The notes below the pieces were generated by a model. The model had not been told where the DNA came from and did no database searches. It worked only from the letters and a program-made list of their open reading frames with translations. From contig DASZTL010000069.1 of the NCBI GenBank assembly GCA_035548055.1, forward strand, positions 27,864 to 91,863: DNA of 64,000 nucleotides. The letters run 5' to 3'. Each line of letters starts with the position of its first letter. Position 1 is the first letter of the stretch. Positions 36,764 to 46,264 of this stretch are shown piece by piece. Source of the stretch: DASZTV01 sp035548055 (GTDB lineage Bacteria; Actinomycetota; Actinomycetes; JAFAQI01). The translations under genes and the position numbers were made by a program.

Positions 36764-37768
36764 TCACTTCCGTCCGGGGTAGAGATGTGAGGTGGCAGCA
36801 TCGACCATTGCACGGAGGTGGGCAGCTTCGACAGTCCGGTCGACATCTGCCACCGCTGATGTCGCGGCCAGGACTCCTTCCGGTCGGGTGGTCGCGAACA
36901 ACACGACTCCCGCGTCGTTGCGGCGAAGCGCCTCGCGAAGCAGCAGCGCCGCCAGAACACCGGGATCCTGGACGTCTGCGCCGAGACGCTCGCCCCAAAG
37001 CTCGCCGGCCCCGGGGGTGTCCGCCAGATATGCGCGCAGCGCCGGGATGGCCTTGGACAGGCACCCGAAGGTGATCAGGGCCTTGTCGCGACGCAGCGAC
37101 GCCGCGGACTCGAACACGTCGTCGTGCTGCTGGACGATCCCGGCATGCGCGATGAGGCGGTCAGCCGACGAACCCGGCGGCGGCAACGTCCCGGCGATGC
37201 CCCAGCACCTGATCGTGCCGGCCCGCACTTGGGAGTCGAGATACGCGACGAGCTCCGGCGCATCCGTGAGGGCGCTGCCCATCGGGTCGTGCAACGCGAA
37301 GATGTCGACGTAGTCCGTTCCCAAGGTGCGCAGGCTGCGGTGCAGGCTGCGCGCCGCCCCCTCGGCGTCATAGCCCGCCGCCTTGTACAGCAGCCGCCCG
37401 GCAGCGCCGGCGGTTGGCCCGGCCCCGGACTCGAGTGCCTTCCGCTGCAGACTCCGCCGGCTCGCGAGGGCCATCCGAATCGGGCCCTGGACGCGACCGA
37501 ACATCCGCCCGAGGGCGGAAGCCTCAATGCCGAACTTGGTGGTGATGGTCAGATCGTGGCGATGTGGGCGGAGCAGGGGCGCCAGCTCGGTCTCGGTCCG
37601 CCCCAGCCCGTACATCGGCGCACTGTCGAAGTGACGGATCCCGCCTGACAGGGCGGCCCGTAGCACCGCAGCGCGGTCCTCGCGTGCGGCGAGCCGAAAC
37701 AGCCCGGCGCATCCCAAGCCGAGGGCTGAGGTCGTGACCGTGGTTCCCGGCAGTGTCCTGGTCTGCAT
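36764..37768 (-). CDS. Aldo/keto reductase
   Basis: A 334-residue NADPH-dependent barrel enzyme. The catalytic tetrad is visible: Asp48, Tyr53, Lys78 and a His in ALHDP. Similar proteins act on sugars such as L-fucose or galactose lactone precursors. It is 5 nt upstream of the GMC gene and 9 nt after the glycosyltransferase, in the same operon. Confidence 0.87.
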   Translation of the reverse strand: MQTRTLPGTTVTTSALGLGCAGLFRLAAREDRAAVLRAALSGGIRHFDSAPMYGLGRTETELAPLLRPHRHDLTITTKFGIEASALGRMFGRVQGPIRMALASRRSLQRKALESGAGPTAGAAGRLLYKAAGYDAEGAARSLHRSLRTLGTDYVDIFALHDPMGSALTDAPELVAYLDSQVRAGTIRCWGIAGTLPPPGSSADRLIAHAGIVQQHDDVFESAASLRRDKALITFGCLSKAIPALRAYLADTPGAGELWGERLGADVQDPGVLAALLLREALRRNDAGVVLFATTRPEGVLAATSAVADVDRTVEAAHLRAMVDAATSHLYPGRK

Positions 37769-37777
37769 CTTGTCGTC

Positions 37778-39028
37778 CTAGCCCGAGTTCCCCGGCGGTT
37801 CGGTGGCGCGGTCCCGACGGCGCTCCCGGAGGTAGGCCGGAGCACCTTGCAAGAAGCCGCGGCGTCCGGCTCGGAGCAGGTCCTTCGGGAAGTCGGCGGG
37901 GAGCCCGCCGATCCGGCGGTTCCCGCGTCCGGGTCGAGCGTGAGCAACCGCGGTCGGAAGCACGCGCACGAGCTCCCGCGTGGTTGCGGCCGGGGCGGTG
38001 AGCAGCATGCTCGCGAAGAACGCGGACAGCCCGGCGCTGTAGCCGCGGAACTGGTCACGAAGCTCGGTCATCTCGCGGCGGTGGTAGTGCCAGGTGACCG
38101 CTGCCGGCCAGTGCAGGATGGTCCCGCCGTTACGCAGCAAGAGAGCGAATGCCCGGGTCTCCTCGCCGCCGTGGGTGCTCGTGCCGGCACCGAGGCACCG
38201 GTCGAATCCACCGGCGTCTCGTAGCTCTCGCACCCGAAACGCCATGTTGCCTCCCGCTCCGAAGTTGGGAAGGGGGTACATCGGGCTGCGTACGGTCCCG
38301 GCTGCCAGCGACAGGATCTCTGTGGCGAAGCCGCGGCCCTTGTTGAACCCGCCGTACTGCTCGAACCGCACTTGCGCCTCGGTCTCCAGCTCGGCGGGCA
38401 GCATGAGTCCGGACACCGCATCCGGGCGGCATCGATGGGCGAATCCCTGCTTCAGGCGCGCCACCCACTGGTGATCGGCTGTCTCGTCGTCGTCCAGCCA
38501 TGCGATCAGCGGAGTCGTGACTGCGGCCAGCGCCGTGTTTCGAGCTCGAGACAGCCCGGGCGCTGGTTCGACCTCATAGCGCCAGCTCGGCGAGGCGAGC
38601 CCATCCACGAGGTCGCGGGTCGCGGAGGTCGCCGGTGCGTTGTCCACGACTAACGTCGAGAAGGCCTGGTCGGTCTGCCGCTGCAGGCTCTCCAGGGCGG
38701 TGCGGAGGGAGTCGGGCCGCTCACGGGTGCAGATCGCAACAGTGAGCTCGAGCGCTGGGGCCGCCTCAGGCGCCGGCGCCGGAGGCGGCGGGCAGATGAA
38801 GGCATTCACCGCTTCCCGTAGTGCTTCCCGCTCGACGGAGCCGTCGGCCGAGACGTCCCAGAAGGCGCTGTCGACGGGAAGGCCTTGGCGACGCAGCAGG
38901 CACCAGGCGGTCTCATACCCGCTGGTGTCGATCACCTCGTCTTCGGAGTCGCCGGCCAGCCGGGGCTCGAGCTCGAGATCGATGACGAGGCCCGGAGCGC
39001 GCAAGCCGGAGCGGTCGACGGGTCTCAA
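37778..39028 (-). CDS. Glycosyltransferase family 2
   Basis: A 416-residue protein. An N-terminal 95-residue extension is followed by a GT-A domain opening LTVAICTRERPDSL, with the nucleotide-binding DDD at 179-181 and a C-terminal GGEETRAFAL region. It probably transfers a sugar to a lipid-linked intermediate. ATG... starts inside the end of the flippase gene (4-nt overlap), so it is translationally coupled. Confidence 0.85.
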   Translation of the reverse strand: MRPVDRSGLRAPGLVIDLELEPRLAGDSEDEVIDTSGYETAWCLLRRQGLPVDSAFWDVSADGSVEREALREAVNAFICPPPPAPAPEAAPALELTVAICTRERPDSLRTALESLQRQTDQAFSTLVVDNAPATSATRDLVDGLASPSWRYEVEPAPGLSRARNTALAAVTTPLIAWLDDDETADHQWVARLKQGFAHRCRPDAVSGLMLPAELETEAQVRFEQYGGFNKGRGFATEILSLAAGTVRSPMYPLPNFGAGGNMAFRVRELRDAGGFDRCLGAGTSTHGGEETRAFALLLRNGGTILHWPAAVTWHYHRREMTELRDQFRGYSAGLSAFFASMLLTAPAATTRELVRVLPTAVAHARPGRGNRRIGGLPADFPKDLLRAGRRGFLQGAPAYLRERRRDRATEPPGNSG

Positions 39029-40335
39029 CGGTCACCTCCGGCGGATGGGCGAAGCACGGAGATCACGGTCGGCGCGAACACGAGCGCCTCGACGATCCAT
39101 GCGGCGAGCAGACCGGCGGCCGTGCCCGTCACTCCGTCTAGTGCTGCACCCGCTCCCACTCCGCCGATCTCGATGCCGGCCGCGATGGTCGCGATGACGG
39201 CGGCCTGGCCCATGCGGCCGCGGACCCGGGCGATCGCGACATAGTGCGCCTTGATCGCATAAGGGAAGGTGCCCAGACCTAACAGCGTCATCGCCGGCGC
39301 CGCTGAGACGTAGCTGTGCCTGAAGACATCGAGAATCGGGTGGGAGCCGAAGCCGAACACCACTGCCGACGCAACGGCGAGGACCGCGCACAGCCGGAGG
39401 CTGCTGCGAGTCTCGCGGGACAGTGCGTGTTCGTCGCCCGGCGCGATCGCGAACAGCGCCAATGACAGCTGGCCGGGGATGATGTTGACGAAGCCCGTGA
39501 TGAAGGTCGCGGTGTAGAAGCCGGCGTTGGCGGCCGGACTCACGACCGCAGCGACCACAAGAGGCGGGACCAGTCTCGGAACCAACACGGCCACATTGAG
39601 CAGGTGGTGGTTCCAGATCAGGCTGCGCTTGGCGATCAGGTTGGCGAAGTCGGGTCGCCACGACGTGTCAGCCGGTACGCGCGCGACGAGCCGGAACGCC
39701 AACACCAGCGATCCGGCGGTCGCGAGGAGCCACGCGACGACGACTTGCTCGCCGTGCTGGGCGCTCCAGGCGTAGACCGCCAAGGGGAGCAGGAGCAGCT
39801 TCGCGGCGGCGAAGACGGTGTTCCTGACGAGCTGAATGTCGCCGCGCAGCAAACCGATGCACGCGTCGTCGAGCACCAGGCAGGCCGCGGTTGTCCCGGC
39901 GAGCAGGCTGAAGACGGTGAGGTCCGCCACGTTGTCGAGGGACGGGCCGAGATGACCGCTGGTGTGGCCGAGCACGATGCCGGTCATCAACCCACCGACT
40001 GTCGATGCGGCGCCCGCGACCAGACAGGATGCGGTCACCAGGTGGCGGACCTGCCGCTTGTCGACCGACAGCTCGGCGACGCTGAGGGTGCCGAGCCCGA
40101 GGATCCCGACGGTCGCGACGAGTTGCGCTGCAGACTGCACCGCGGAGGCGCTGCCTACCGCGGATGGTTCGAGCAGCCTCGCCGCCAAGAGCCAGAAGAC
40201 GAAGCCGAGCAGGCTGGTCGTGACAGTGCTGCCGTAGAGGTAGGCCGCCCCCCGTAACACCGGGCTGGTTCCGAACCGCTCAGGAAGCAGCTTGAATCGC
40301 CGAACCGGTACGTCGGTCTCGTGCCGATCCACCAC
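39025..40335 (-). CDS. Polysaccharide flippase (MATE/Wzx-like)
   Basis: About 436 residues with 12 or so hydrophobic segments, a membrane exporter of lipid-linked oligosaccharides. The opening LRGAAYLYGSTVTTSLLGFVFWLLAARLL is the typical first segment pair. GTG 40335 follows an AGGA box; starts at 40368 or 40398 are also open. First gene of the minus-strand sugar operon. Confidence 0.82.
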   Translation of the reverse strand: MVDRHETDVPVRRFKLLPERFGTSPVLRGAAYLYGSTVTTSLLGFVFWLLAARLLEPSAVGSASAVQSAAQLVATVGILGLGTLSVAELSVDKRQVRHLVTASCLVAGAASTVGGLMTGIVLGHTSGHLGPSLDNVADLTVFSLLAGTTAACLVLDDACIGLLRGDIQLVRNTVFAAAKLLLLPLAVYAWSAQHGEQVVVAWLLATAGSLVLAFRLVARVPADTSWRPDFANLIAKRSLIWNHHLLNVAVLVPRLVPPLVVAAVVSPAANAGFYTATFITGFVNIIPGQLSLALFAIAPGDEHALSRETRSSLRLCAVLAVASAVVFGFGSHPILDVFRHSYVSAAPAMTLLGLGTFPYAIKAHYVAIARVRGRMGQAAVIATIAAGIEIGGVGAGAALDGVTGTAAGLLAAWIVEALVFAPTVISVLRPSAGGDR

Positions 40336-40596
40336 ACCATCCTGACTGTCATCGTCGCGGCAGGCCATCCCCCGACGGCAGAGCGGCGAAAGGCGCACAA
40401 CGGGCCCTTTCGGACTATGTGAACGCGACTCGTTCTGACTATCAGATCAAGGTTGTTCTCCCATGTTTCTCGCGGCTCGCGGTCGTTACCGTCGCGATTG
40501 GAGCGATGAGCCACCGCGGACCGACCGCCAGAGTCCGGTGGGGAGCAATGGCGAAACCGACCCGAACTTGTCACTACCCACGGATTGGCCCCAGAC
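40336..40596. other. Divergent control region of the polysaccharide locus
   Basis: About 260 nt between the divergent flippase and double-glycosyltransferase genes. The part around 40420-40490 is visibly less GC-rich than the flanking genes (TGACTATCAGATCAAGGTTG), the likely place for promoters in both directions. I could not assign exact boxes. Confidence 0.4.
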
Positions 40597-42498
40597 ATGT
40601 CCACCGCCTACCGCGACACGGCTGAGACCGAACGAACCCCCGACATCGTCAAACGCACCGGTGGGGGCACGTTCTTCCGGCGTCCGACCGTCAGCGTCGT
40701 CATTCCGACTTTGAACGAGGCACGCAATCTCGAGCATGTGCTGCCACGGATCCCGGCGGACGTCCACGAGGTGATCCTTGTGGACGGCAACTCGCAGGAC
40801 GGTACGGTCGAGGTGGCACGGCGGCTGTGCCCGGACATCAAGGTGGTCGAGCAGAACCGGCGCGGCAAGGGCAACGCGCTCGCGTGTGGTTTCGCCGCCT
40901 GCACCGGCGAGATCATCGTGATGCTCGACGCGGACGGCTCCACCGATCCGGGCGAGATCCCCGGGTTCGTCGCGTTGCTGACCTCCGGTGCCGACTTCGC
41001 GAAAGGCTCGCGCTTCGTCGGCACCGGGTACTCGCACGACATCACCCGGATCCGGCGCCTTGGAAATCTTGTCCTCAACTGGCTGGTCAACATCCTGTTC
41101 GGTACCCGCTTCACCGATCTCTGCTACGGCTACAACGCGTTCTGGCGAAACTGCCTGCCGTCCTTCGGGCTCGAGCTCGGCGATGCCGACGAGCCCGCAT
41201 GGGGCGACGGCTTCGAAATCGAGACCCTGATCAACGTCCGCATCGCCCGAGCCGGGGCGCGGATCGCGGAGATCCCGAGCGTTGAAGGGCGCCGGCTGTT
41301 CGGCGAGACGAAGCTCAACGCCGTCCAGGACGGTTGGCGGGTACTGCGCACGATCTTTCGCGAGTATCGCGGTGAGGTGCCGCCGAGGCTCACTCCCAGG
41401 GTGACCGTGCCCGCGCAGCGTCAGTCGTCGGAGAGCCTCGCCAGCGCGACCGGGGGGCCGGTCTTGTGGTCGGTCCCCATGCGGCGCCTGTCGGACTGGA
41501 AGCAGCCGCACGGTGATGACACCGTGAGTGCCGCCGATGTCTCGGTCGTCGTCGCCTGCCATGACGACAAGCGGATCGACCTGCTCGAGCGGTGTGTGAA
41601 CTCGGCGTTGAGGCAGGACGCCCCGCCGCGCGAGGTGGTGATCGCGGTGGACAACAACAAGGAGCTCTACGCCCGGCTGCGCGCCGAGTACCGGTTCCGG
41701 CCCGCCGTGAACGTGGTCGCCAACATGGGGTCGCAGGGAGCGTCCGCGACGCGCAACTGTGGCGTGCTCGCGGCTCGCAGCCCGATTGTTGCCTTCCTCG
41801 ATGACGACGTTGTCGCCGATCCGGGCTGGCTGTCGCAGCTCATCGCGCCGCTCGCGGATCCGGCGGTCGTCGGCACCGGCGGCGGCGCGCGTCCCCGGTG
41901 GGAGGGCGTGAAGCCGCGTTGGTTCCCGGACGAGTTCTTGTGGGCGGTTGGCGCGAGCTTCAAGGGAATGCCGACCCGGACCAGTGCGGTGCGCAACGTC
42001 TGGAGCGAGAACATGGCGGTCCGCCGTTCGCAGTTCCTCGCGTGCGGCGGCTTCCTGGATGGCTTCGGCAAGCGACACGACGTCTCGCGACCTGAGGACA
42101 CCGAGCTGTGCGTGAGGTTCGCGCGGCGGTCGGGTGATCACTGGGTGTACGTGCCGGGGGCGCAGGTCGAGCACTTTGTGCCGGCGCACCGTTCGACGCT
42201 TCGCTTCTTCCTGCGCCGCTGTCACAGCGAAGGCCGCGGCAAGGTGGAGATGCGACACATCGGTCATGCCCGACTCTCCTCCGAGCGGTCGTACGCCCTG
42301 CGTACGGTGCCCGCTGCGCTTGGCCGCTACGCGTGGCAGGTGGTGCATGGGCAAGGCGCGGCGGTTCTTCGCTTCGGCGTCGTGCTCGCCGGGTGCTTGG
42401 CCGCGGCCACAGGCGCATTGCAGTCATGGCGGACGCCAGCTGTTCAGCCGCTCGAGGTGTGTGCGCCGATCGAGGAACGGGAGTCGCGTGCCGGTTGA
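40597..42498 (+). CDS. Double glycosyltransferase: two fused GT2 domains
   Basis: A 633-residue protein carrying two GT-A domains in tandem. Domain 1 (about 30-260) resembles dolichol-phosphate-sugar synthases, opening VSVVIPTLNEARNL with DAD at 111-113. Domain 2 (about 310-560) opens VSVVVACHDDKRIDLL with DDD at 402-404, and resembles polysaccharide glycosyltransferases. A hydrophobic C-terminal stretch follows. ATG 40597 is preferred over TTG 40585. The pairing suggests one polypeptide making a polyprenyl-linked sugar and then extending it; that is inference. It overlaps the next gene by 11 nt. Confidence 0.85.
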   Translation: MSTAYRDTAETERTPDIVKRTGGGTFFRRPTVSVVIPTLNEARNLEHVLPRIPADVHEVILVDGNSQDGTVEVARRLCPDIKVVEQNRRGKGNALACGFAACTGEIIVMLDADGSTDPGEIPGFVALLTSGADFAKGSRFVGTGYSHDITRIRRLGNLVLNWLVNILFGTRFTDLCYGYNAFWRNCLPSFGLELGDADEPAWGDGFEIETLINVRIARAGARIAEIPSVEGRRLFGETKLNAVQDGWRVLRTIFREYRGEVPPRLTPRVTVPAQRQSSESLASATGGPVLWSVPMRRLSDWKQPHGDDTVSAADVSVVVACHDDKRIDLLERCVNSALRQDAPPREVVIAVDNNKELYARLRAEYRFRPAVNVVANMGSQGASATRNCGVLAARSPIVAFLDDDVVADPGWLSQLIAPLADPAVVGTGGGARPRWEGVKPRWFPDEFLWAVGASFKGMPTRTSAVRNVWSENMAVRRSQFLACGGFLDGFGKRHDVSRPEDTELCVRFARRSGDHWVYVPGAQVEHFVPAHRSTLRFFLRRCHSEGRGKVEMRHIGHARLSSERSYALRTVPAALGRYAWQVVHGQGAAVLRFGVVLAGCLAAATGALQSWRTPAVQPLEVCAPIEERESRAG

Positions 42499-43510
42499 AC
42501 GGGTCCGACGGTTGCGACGACGATGGACGGCGTTGCTGCTTGCCGCGGTGCTCGGTGGTTCAGCCGGAGTGGCGGGCTGGCAGGTGCTGGGCAGCCCGAA
42601 GGCCACTGCGGACGACCTTCCCGCTGCGGTTCGATCTGCGCCGGTCAGCGGCATCTACGTCGGTCCGGGTGACCCCGGGGGAGTGATCGACTTCGGCCAC
42701 TGGCGCAAGGTGCCGGCCGGCTTCGCATCGGACTTCATCTCCTCAGTGAGCTGGGCGGAGATCGCCAAGCCGACGTGGCTCTTGGGCAGGTGGCAAGGAT
42801 CCGGCATCAAGCTCATGCTCGGTGTGCCCATGCTGCCTGACGACGGTCCCGACTCGATCGCCGAAGGAGCGCGCGGCGACTACAACCAGTACTTCCGTGC
42901 CCTCGCACAGAACCTGGTCCGTTACGGCCAGGCTTCGAGCTCCTTGCGGATCGGCTGGGAGATGAACGGCACTTGGTACCGCTGGTCTGCGGTGGCGGAT
43001 CCGTCCGGATGGATTGCCTATTACCGACAGATCGTGACGACGATGCGTTCGGTGCCGGGAGCGCACTTCACGTTCGTCTGGAACCCGAACATCGGCACGC
43101 GAAGCATGGATGCCGCTGCGGCGTATCCGGGAGATGCGTACGTCGACGAGATCGGGATGGATGTCTACGACTGGGAATGGAATACGCCCGAAGCGACGCC
43201 GCAGTCACGATGGGATTGGATCCTGACGCACCCCAACGGCCTGAACTGGCTCGCGGACTTCGGCCAGGCGCACTTCAAACCGATCTCGCTGCCTGAGTGG
43301 GGCCTGGCGCGGCCGGAGGAGAACACGAATGGCGGCGGCGGCGACGATCCTTACTACATCCGCCAGATGCTCGAGTGGTGCGCGACTCACGACGTTGCCC
43401 ACGAGTCTTACTTCAACTATGGCAGCCATCGCCTGGCGAGCTTCCCTGAGGCCGCCCGCGCCTACCGCAGCTCCATCCAGGAGCTCGACCGCCTCGCAGC
43501 GATGAGCTGA
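42488..43510 (+). CDS. Exported GH26-like glycoside hydrolase, second copy
   Basis: A 340-residue protein with an N-terminal membrane anchor or uncleaved signal (about 11-34). The GH26 active-site glutamates are Glu158 in RIGWEMN and Glu270 in LPEWG. It shares the tryptophan-rich layout and VPMLP, YPGDAYVDEIGMDVYDWEWN with the protein at 32277, but lacks the linker and C-terminal domain. Translationally coupled to the double glycosyltransferase, so it is part of the synthesis locus, perhaps cutting the polymer. Confidence 0.8.
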   Translation: MPVERVRRLRRRWTALLLAAVLGGSAGVAGWQVLGSPKATADDLPAAVRSAPVSGIYVGPGDPGGVIDFGHWRKVPAGFASDFISSVSWAEIAKPTWLLGRWQGSGIKLMLGVPMLPDDGPDSIAEGARGDYNQYFRALAQNLVRYGQASSSLRIGWEMNGTWYRWSAVADPSGWIAYYRQIVTTMRSVPGAHFTFVWNPNIGTRSMDAAAAYPGDAYVDEIGMDVYDWEWNTPEATPQSRWDWILTHPNGLNWLADFGQAHFKPISLPEWGLARPEENTNGGGGDDPYYIRQMLEWCATHDVAHESYFNYGSHRLASFPEAARAYRSSIQELDRLAAMS

Positions 43511-43515
43511 GCGGA

Positions 43516-44307
43516 TCAGAACGTCGGCTGGGCGGTCGGCTGGGGGCGCACCAAGCGGATGTAGCGGTACACGCCCGGTACGCCGATCCGGACCAGCTCG
43601 ACTTCGAGCATCGGCACGTCGGCCGTGGCTCTCGCCGGGTCGACGGCTACCACGCGACTCCATGTGCTGCCATCGTTCAGGGTGAAGGAGACCACCTGCG
43701 CGGCCTGACCGGCAACCGCGATCCGCGCCCGGTATCCAATCGCTTCGCCCTCGTGGTTCGTCACGGTGACGCGCTGGTGCTCAGACGATCCCGTCGCATA
43801 CAGCTCGGTGTAGTGCTGTCGGGCCAGCCAATGTTGCTGGCTGAACCAGGCGATCAGGGCGCTTCCGGTCACTGCGACCACGCAGGTAGCGGTGAGTGCA
43901 ACCGCCATGGCTCGTCGTCTCGCCGGGACGGCTGGCCGGGTGTGCGGGATGTCGTCCCGGCGCCGCCCGACCAGGCCGCGCATGCCGAGAGCCGCGAGAA
44001 GGATGGCGAGCACCGCACTCCAATGAGCGCGGGTCAGGCTGAGCTCGACGGCATTCATCGCGAGGCCGAGCACGATGACGCAACCGATGCTCGTCGCCAC
44101 GGCCAGGCCGATCGCTTCCGGATTGAACCGAAGCCGGCCCCGTGCGTTCTGCCATCCGACGCCGGGCCCGAAGAAGATCGCGAGGACGGTCGGCAGCCCG
44201 CCGAGCCAGCCATCGGCACCAAGGACCGCGATGACCGCGAGGACGAGTGCGAGCAGCAGCAACGCCCAAGCGATCGCCGCCGACCGGCGCCCCGCGCCGT
44301 TATCCAA
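43516..44307 (-). CDS. Membrane protein, DUF1616-like
   Basis: A 263-residue protein with four hydrophobic segments in the first 155 residues and a C-terminal extracytoplasmic beta-rich domain (HQRVTVTNHEGEAIGYRA ... VELVRIGVPGVYRYIRL). The layout resembles DUF1616 proteins found near glycan-synthesis genes. Function unknown. It overlaps the next (upstream) gene by 8 nt. Confidence 0.65.
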   Translation of the reverse strand: MDNGAGRRSAAIAWALLLLALVLAVIAVLGADGWLGGLPTVLAIFFGPGVGWQNARGRLRFNPEAIGLAVATSIGCVIVLGLAMNAVELSLTRAHWSAVLAILLAALGMRGLVGRRRDDIPHTRPAVPARRRAMAVALTATCVVAVTGSALIAWFSQQHWLARQHYTELYATGSSEHQRVTVTNHEGEAIGYRARIAVAGQAAQVVSFTLNDGSTWSRVVAVDPARATADVPMLEVELVRIGVPGVYRYIRLVRPQPTAQPTF

Positions 44308-46102
44308 GCCAGACTCTGGTCACGTCGTAGACCTGGATCGGTCCGTTGTCGTAGACGCGGCTGTAGAGGGGGTCGACCGCGAATGCCGTGAGCCGGTCGA
44401 CGGGGAACGGCCGAGGGTGCGGGCCGGTGTCGCCCTCGCCCGGGAAGTAGAGCCCGGTGACCGGTCGCTGCAGCGCGATTCGGTCGTCGACCAGCACGTA
44501 GTCGAGCGCGAGGTGGCCGATCTCCGCGTGTCGCACGATGTTGTCGGCGTAGAACATCTTCGTGGCGACGTTGCTCGCGGTGGACTCGGTCTCTCCGGCG
44601 ACGAGGCTGCACAGCATCCGGTCGCACGCCACGGTTGCGCCAGGGAAGAACGCCTTCTCGGCGTAGGCGACGGTCGCCGACACCTGGGCATCCACGCCGC
44701 TCTCGTAGCCGGCGACGTGAAACTCTCCGGGCAGGCGCTCCCACGAGGGAGGTGTCGCTGAGACCGTCGGACCCGCGGCCGCCAGGAGCGCGATCGCCAG
44801 TGCGATCGCGACGCGGCGTCGCGACGCGCCCGTCGCCCAGATGCTCACCAGCAGGTATCCCACCGGGATCGACGTGAGGAGCATCACGTACAAGAGCAGC
44901 CGCGCCGAGATCTCCGGCCCGTCTGCAGCCAACACTCTGACGACGAGCACGGCAGGATAGGCAACGGCCGCCCAGCCGAACCGGCGCAGCCAGGGTGCTG
45001 CGGACGACCGCCACAGCATTCGCGCTCCCGCGTATGCCGCGCCGAGCATCACGATGCTGCCGCCGATGCCGATCAAGCGTTGCCACAACGGCGCAGGCAG
45101 GCCCAGGGCCGCGGCGTCACCCGCCGAGTCGAGGTTGGGACTGACGAGGGCGAGCAGGGCTACGCGGGTCGGCGTGAGCAGATAGTTGTAGGCATGCGGC
45201 GCAAACGCCGCGGTCCATCCTGCTGCGCCCACCAGCCCGACCGTCGCCGCGCGCGCCAGCTGCGGCGCGGTCGCCGCATGCCGGCTGCGGCGGACGAGAA
45301 CCGCGACGAGTCCGACGAAGCCGCACGTCAGGTAGCCCGTGAGGTGGTGACTGACGATCGCGACGAACAGGGGCGGCAGCACGAGCAGCGCGCTCTCGCG
45401 GTAGGTCACCACCCGTACCGCCATCCGTGCGGCGAGCACGAAGAACGGCAAGGCAATGGCGCTGTAGGTGAACAGAGCATCGAAATACGGGAAGGCCGGA
45501 GCGAACCCGTACACCAACGCACAGGCGGCGGCGTAGCGTGACCCGAGCCGTAGCGCGCGGGCCCAGGCGAAGACGGCGGTCACGAGCAATACGTGCGCGA
45601 TCGAGGCCGTGATGATCCCGGCGGCGAACAGCGAAAGACCGCTGACCTGCTTCACCGCCGTGGTGACGATCTCGAGGCCGGGGAAGCCCGGGCTGACGGG
45701 TAGCGCCGGGTTTGCGGAGAACAGATGCCCGCTGAGCAGGATTTCGCGCGCGCTGCGGACGTGTTGAAGCTCGTCCGGGAAACGGAAGCGCTCCGGGCTG
45801 TACGCCCAGGCGAGCAGCGCCTGGAGCGCGGCGAGCAGCTGCAGCGCCAACAGCCGGCTCTGCGCCGACGCGGTGCGCCGAATGCAGATGACGATGCACG
45901 GCACCAGCAGCGCTATCTGTCCGAGCCAGTACACGGGCGCCGCCCCGGCAACGCTCGCCCGGCTCATCGCGAACCCGACGCAACCTGCCAAGGCGCCCGC
46001 GGTCATGACGGGGTAGGTGAGCCACCAGGACCGCACCTTCACGTGTGTTCGCCGCGTGGGCGCGACGGCCGCCTCGCCGGCGGGTGCGGCGTCGGCAGCC
46101 AT
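44300..46102 (-). CDS. Large polytopic membrane protein, GT-C-type glycosyltransferase-like
   Basis: A 600-residue protein with about 12 membrane helices and a C-terminal extracytoplasmic domain. The acidic pair in FPDELQHVR near residue 107, in the loop after the first helices, matches the catalytic loop of GT-C enzymes that use polyprenyl-phosphate sugars. It could therefore transfer a sugar outside the membrane, or polymerise repeat units. Pairs with the DUF1616-like gene in one operon. Confidence 0.65.
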   Translation of the reverse strand: MAADAAPAGEAAVAPTRRTHVKVRSWWLTYPVMTAGALAGCVGFAMSRASVAGAAPVYWLGQIALLVPCIVICIRRTASAQSRLLALQLLAALQALLAWAYSPERFRFPDELQHVRSAREILLSGHLFSANPALPVSPGFPGLEIVTTAVKQVSGLSLFAAGIITASIAHVLLVTAVFAWARALRLGSRYAAACALVYGFAPAFPYFDALFTYSAIALPFFVLAARMAVRVVTYRESALLVLPPLFVAIVSHHLTGYLTCGFVGLVAVLVRRSRHAATAPQLARAATVGLVGAAGWTAAFAPHAYNYLLTPTRVALLALVSPNLDSAGDAAALGLPAPLWQRLIGIGGSIVMLGAAYAGARMLWRSSAAPWLRRFGWAAVAYPAVLVVRVLAADGPEISARLLLYVMLLTSIPVGYLLVSIWATGASRRRVAIALAIALLAAAGPTVSATPPSWERLPGEFHVAGYESGVDAQVSATVAYAEKAFFPGATVACDRMLCSLVAGETESTASNVATKMFYADNIVRHAEIGHLALDYVLVDDRIALQRPVTGLYFPGEGDTGPHPRPFPVDRLTAFAVDPLYSRVYDNGPIQVYDVTRVWLG

Positions 46103-46264
46103 GAGTGGAGACCCTTCGACAGTGCGGACCCGTGATCTCCCTGCATGCTCCCAGATCGCTGTGAACGCGAAGGTCTGATCCCGCGCCGATCCCTCACCTG
46201 CGTTTCCACAGCGCAGCGATTGCCCGTTGTTCGGTAGGTACGCGCGCTTCTAGCGTTCCGCGCC
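46103..46264. other. Divergent spacer upstream of cpaF
   Basis: A 162-nt gap between the divergent GT-C-like gene and cpaF. The only element seen is the TAGCGT box at 46251 just before cpaF. Confidence 0.35.
46251..46256 (+). promoter_or_regulatory. Putative leaderless -10 box of cpaF
   Basis: TAGCGT ends 8 nt before GTG 46265, matching the local TAnnnT leaderless pattern. In the integrated state, this promoter would read straight into the element 1 integrase gene. Confidence 0.35.

Noticed and set aside
40486..42354. A 622-codon minus-strand frame opposite the double glycosyltransferase
   Set aside because: Composition is a mirror of the real gene and no family is seen.
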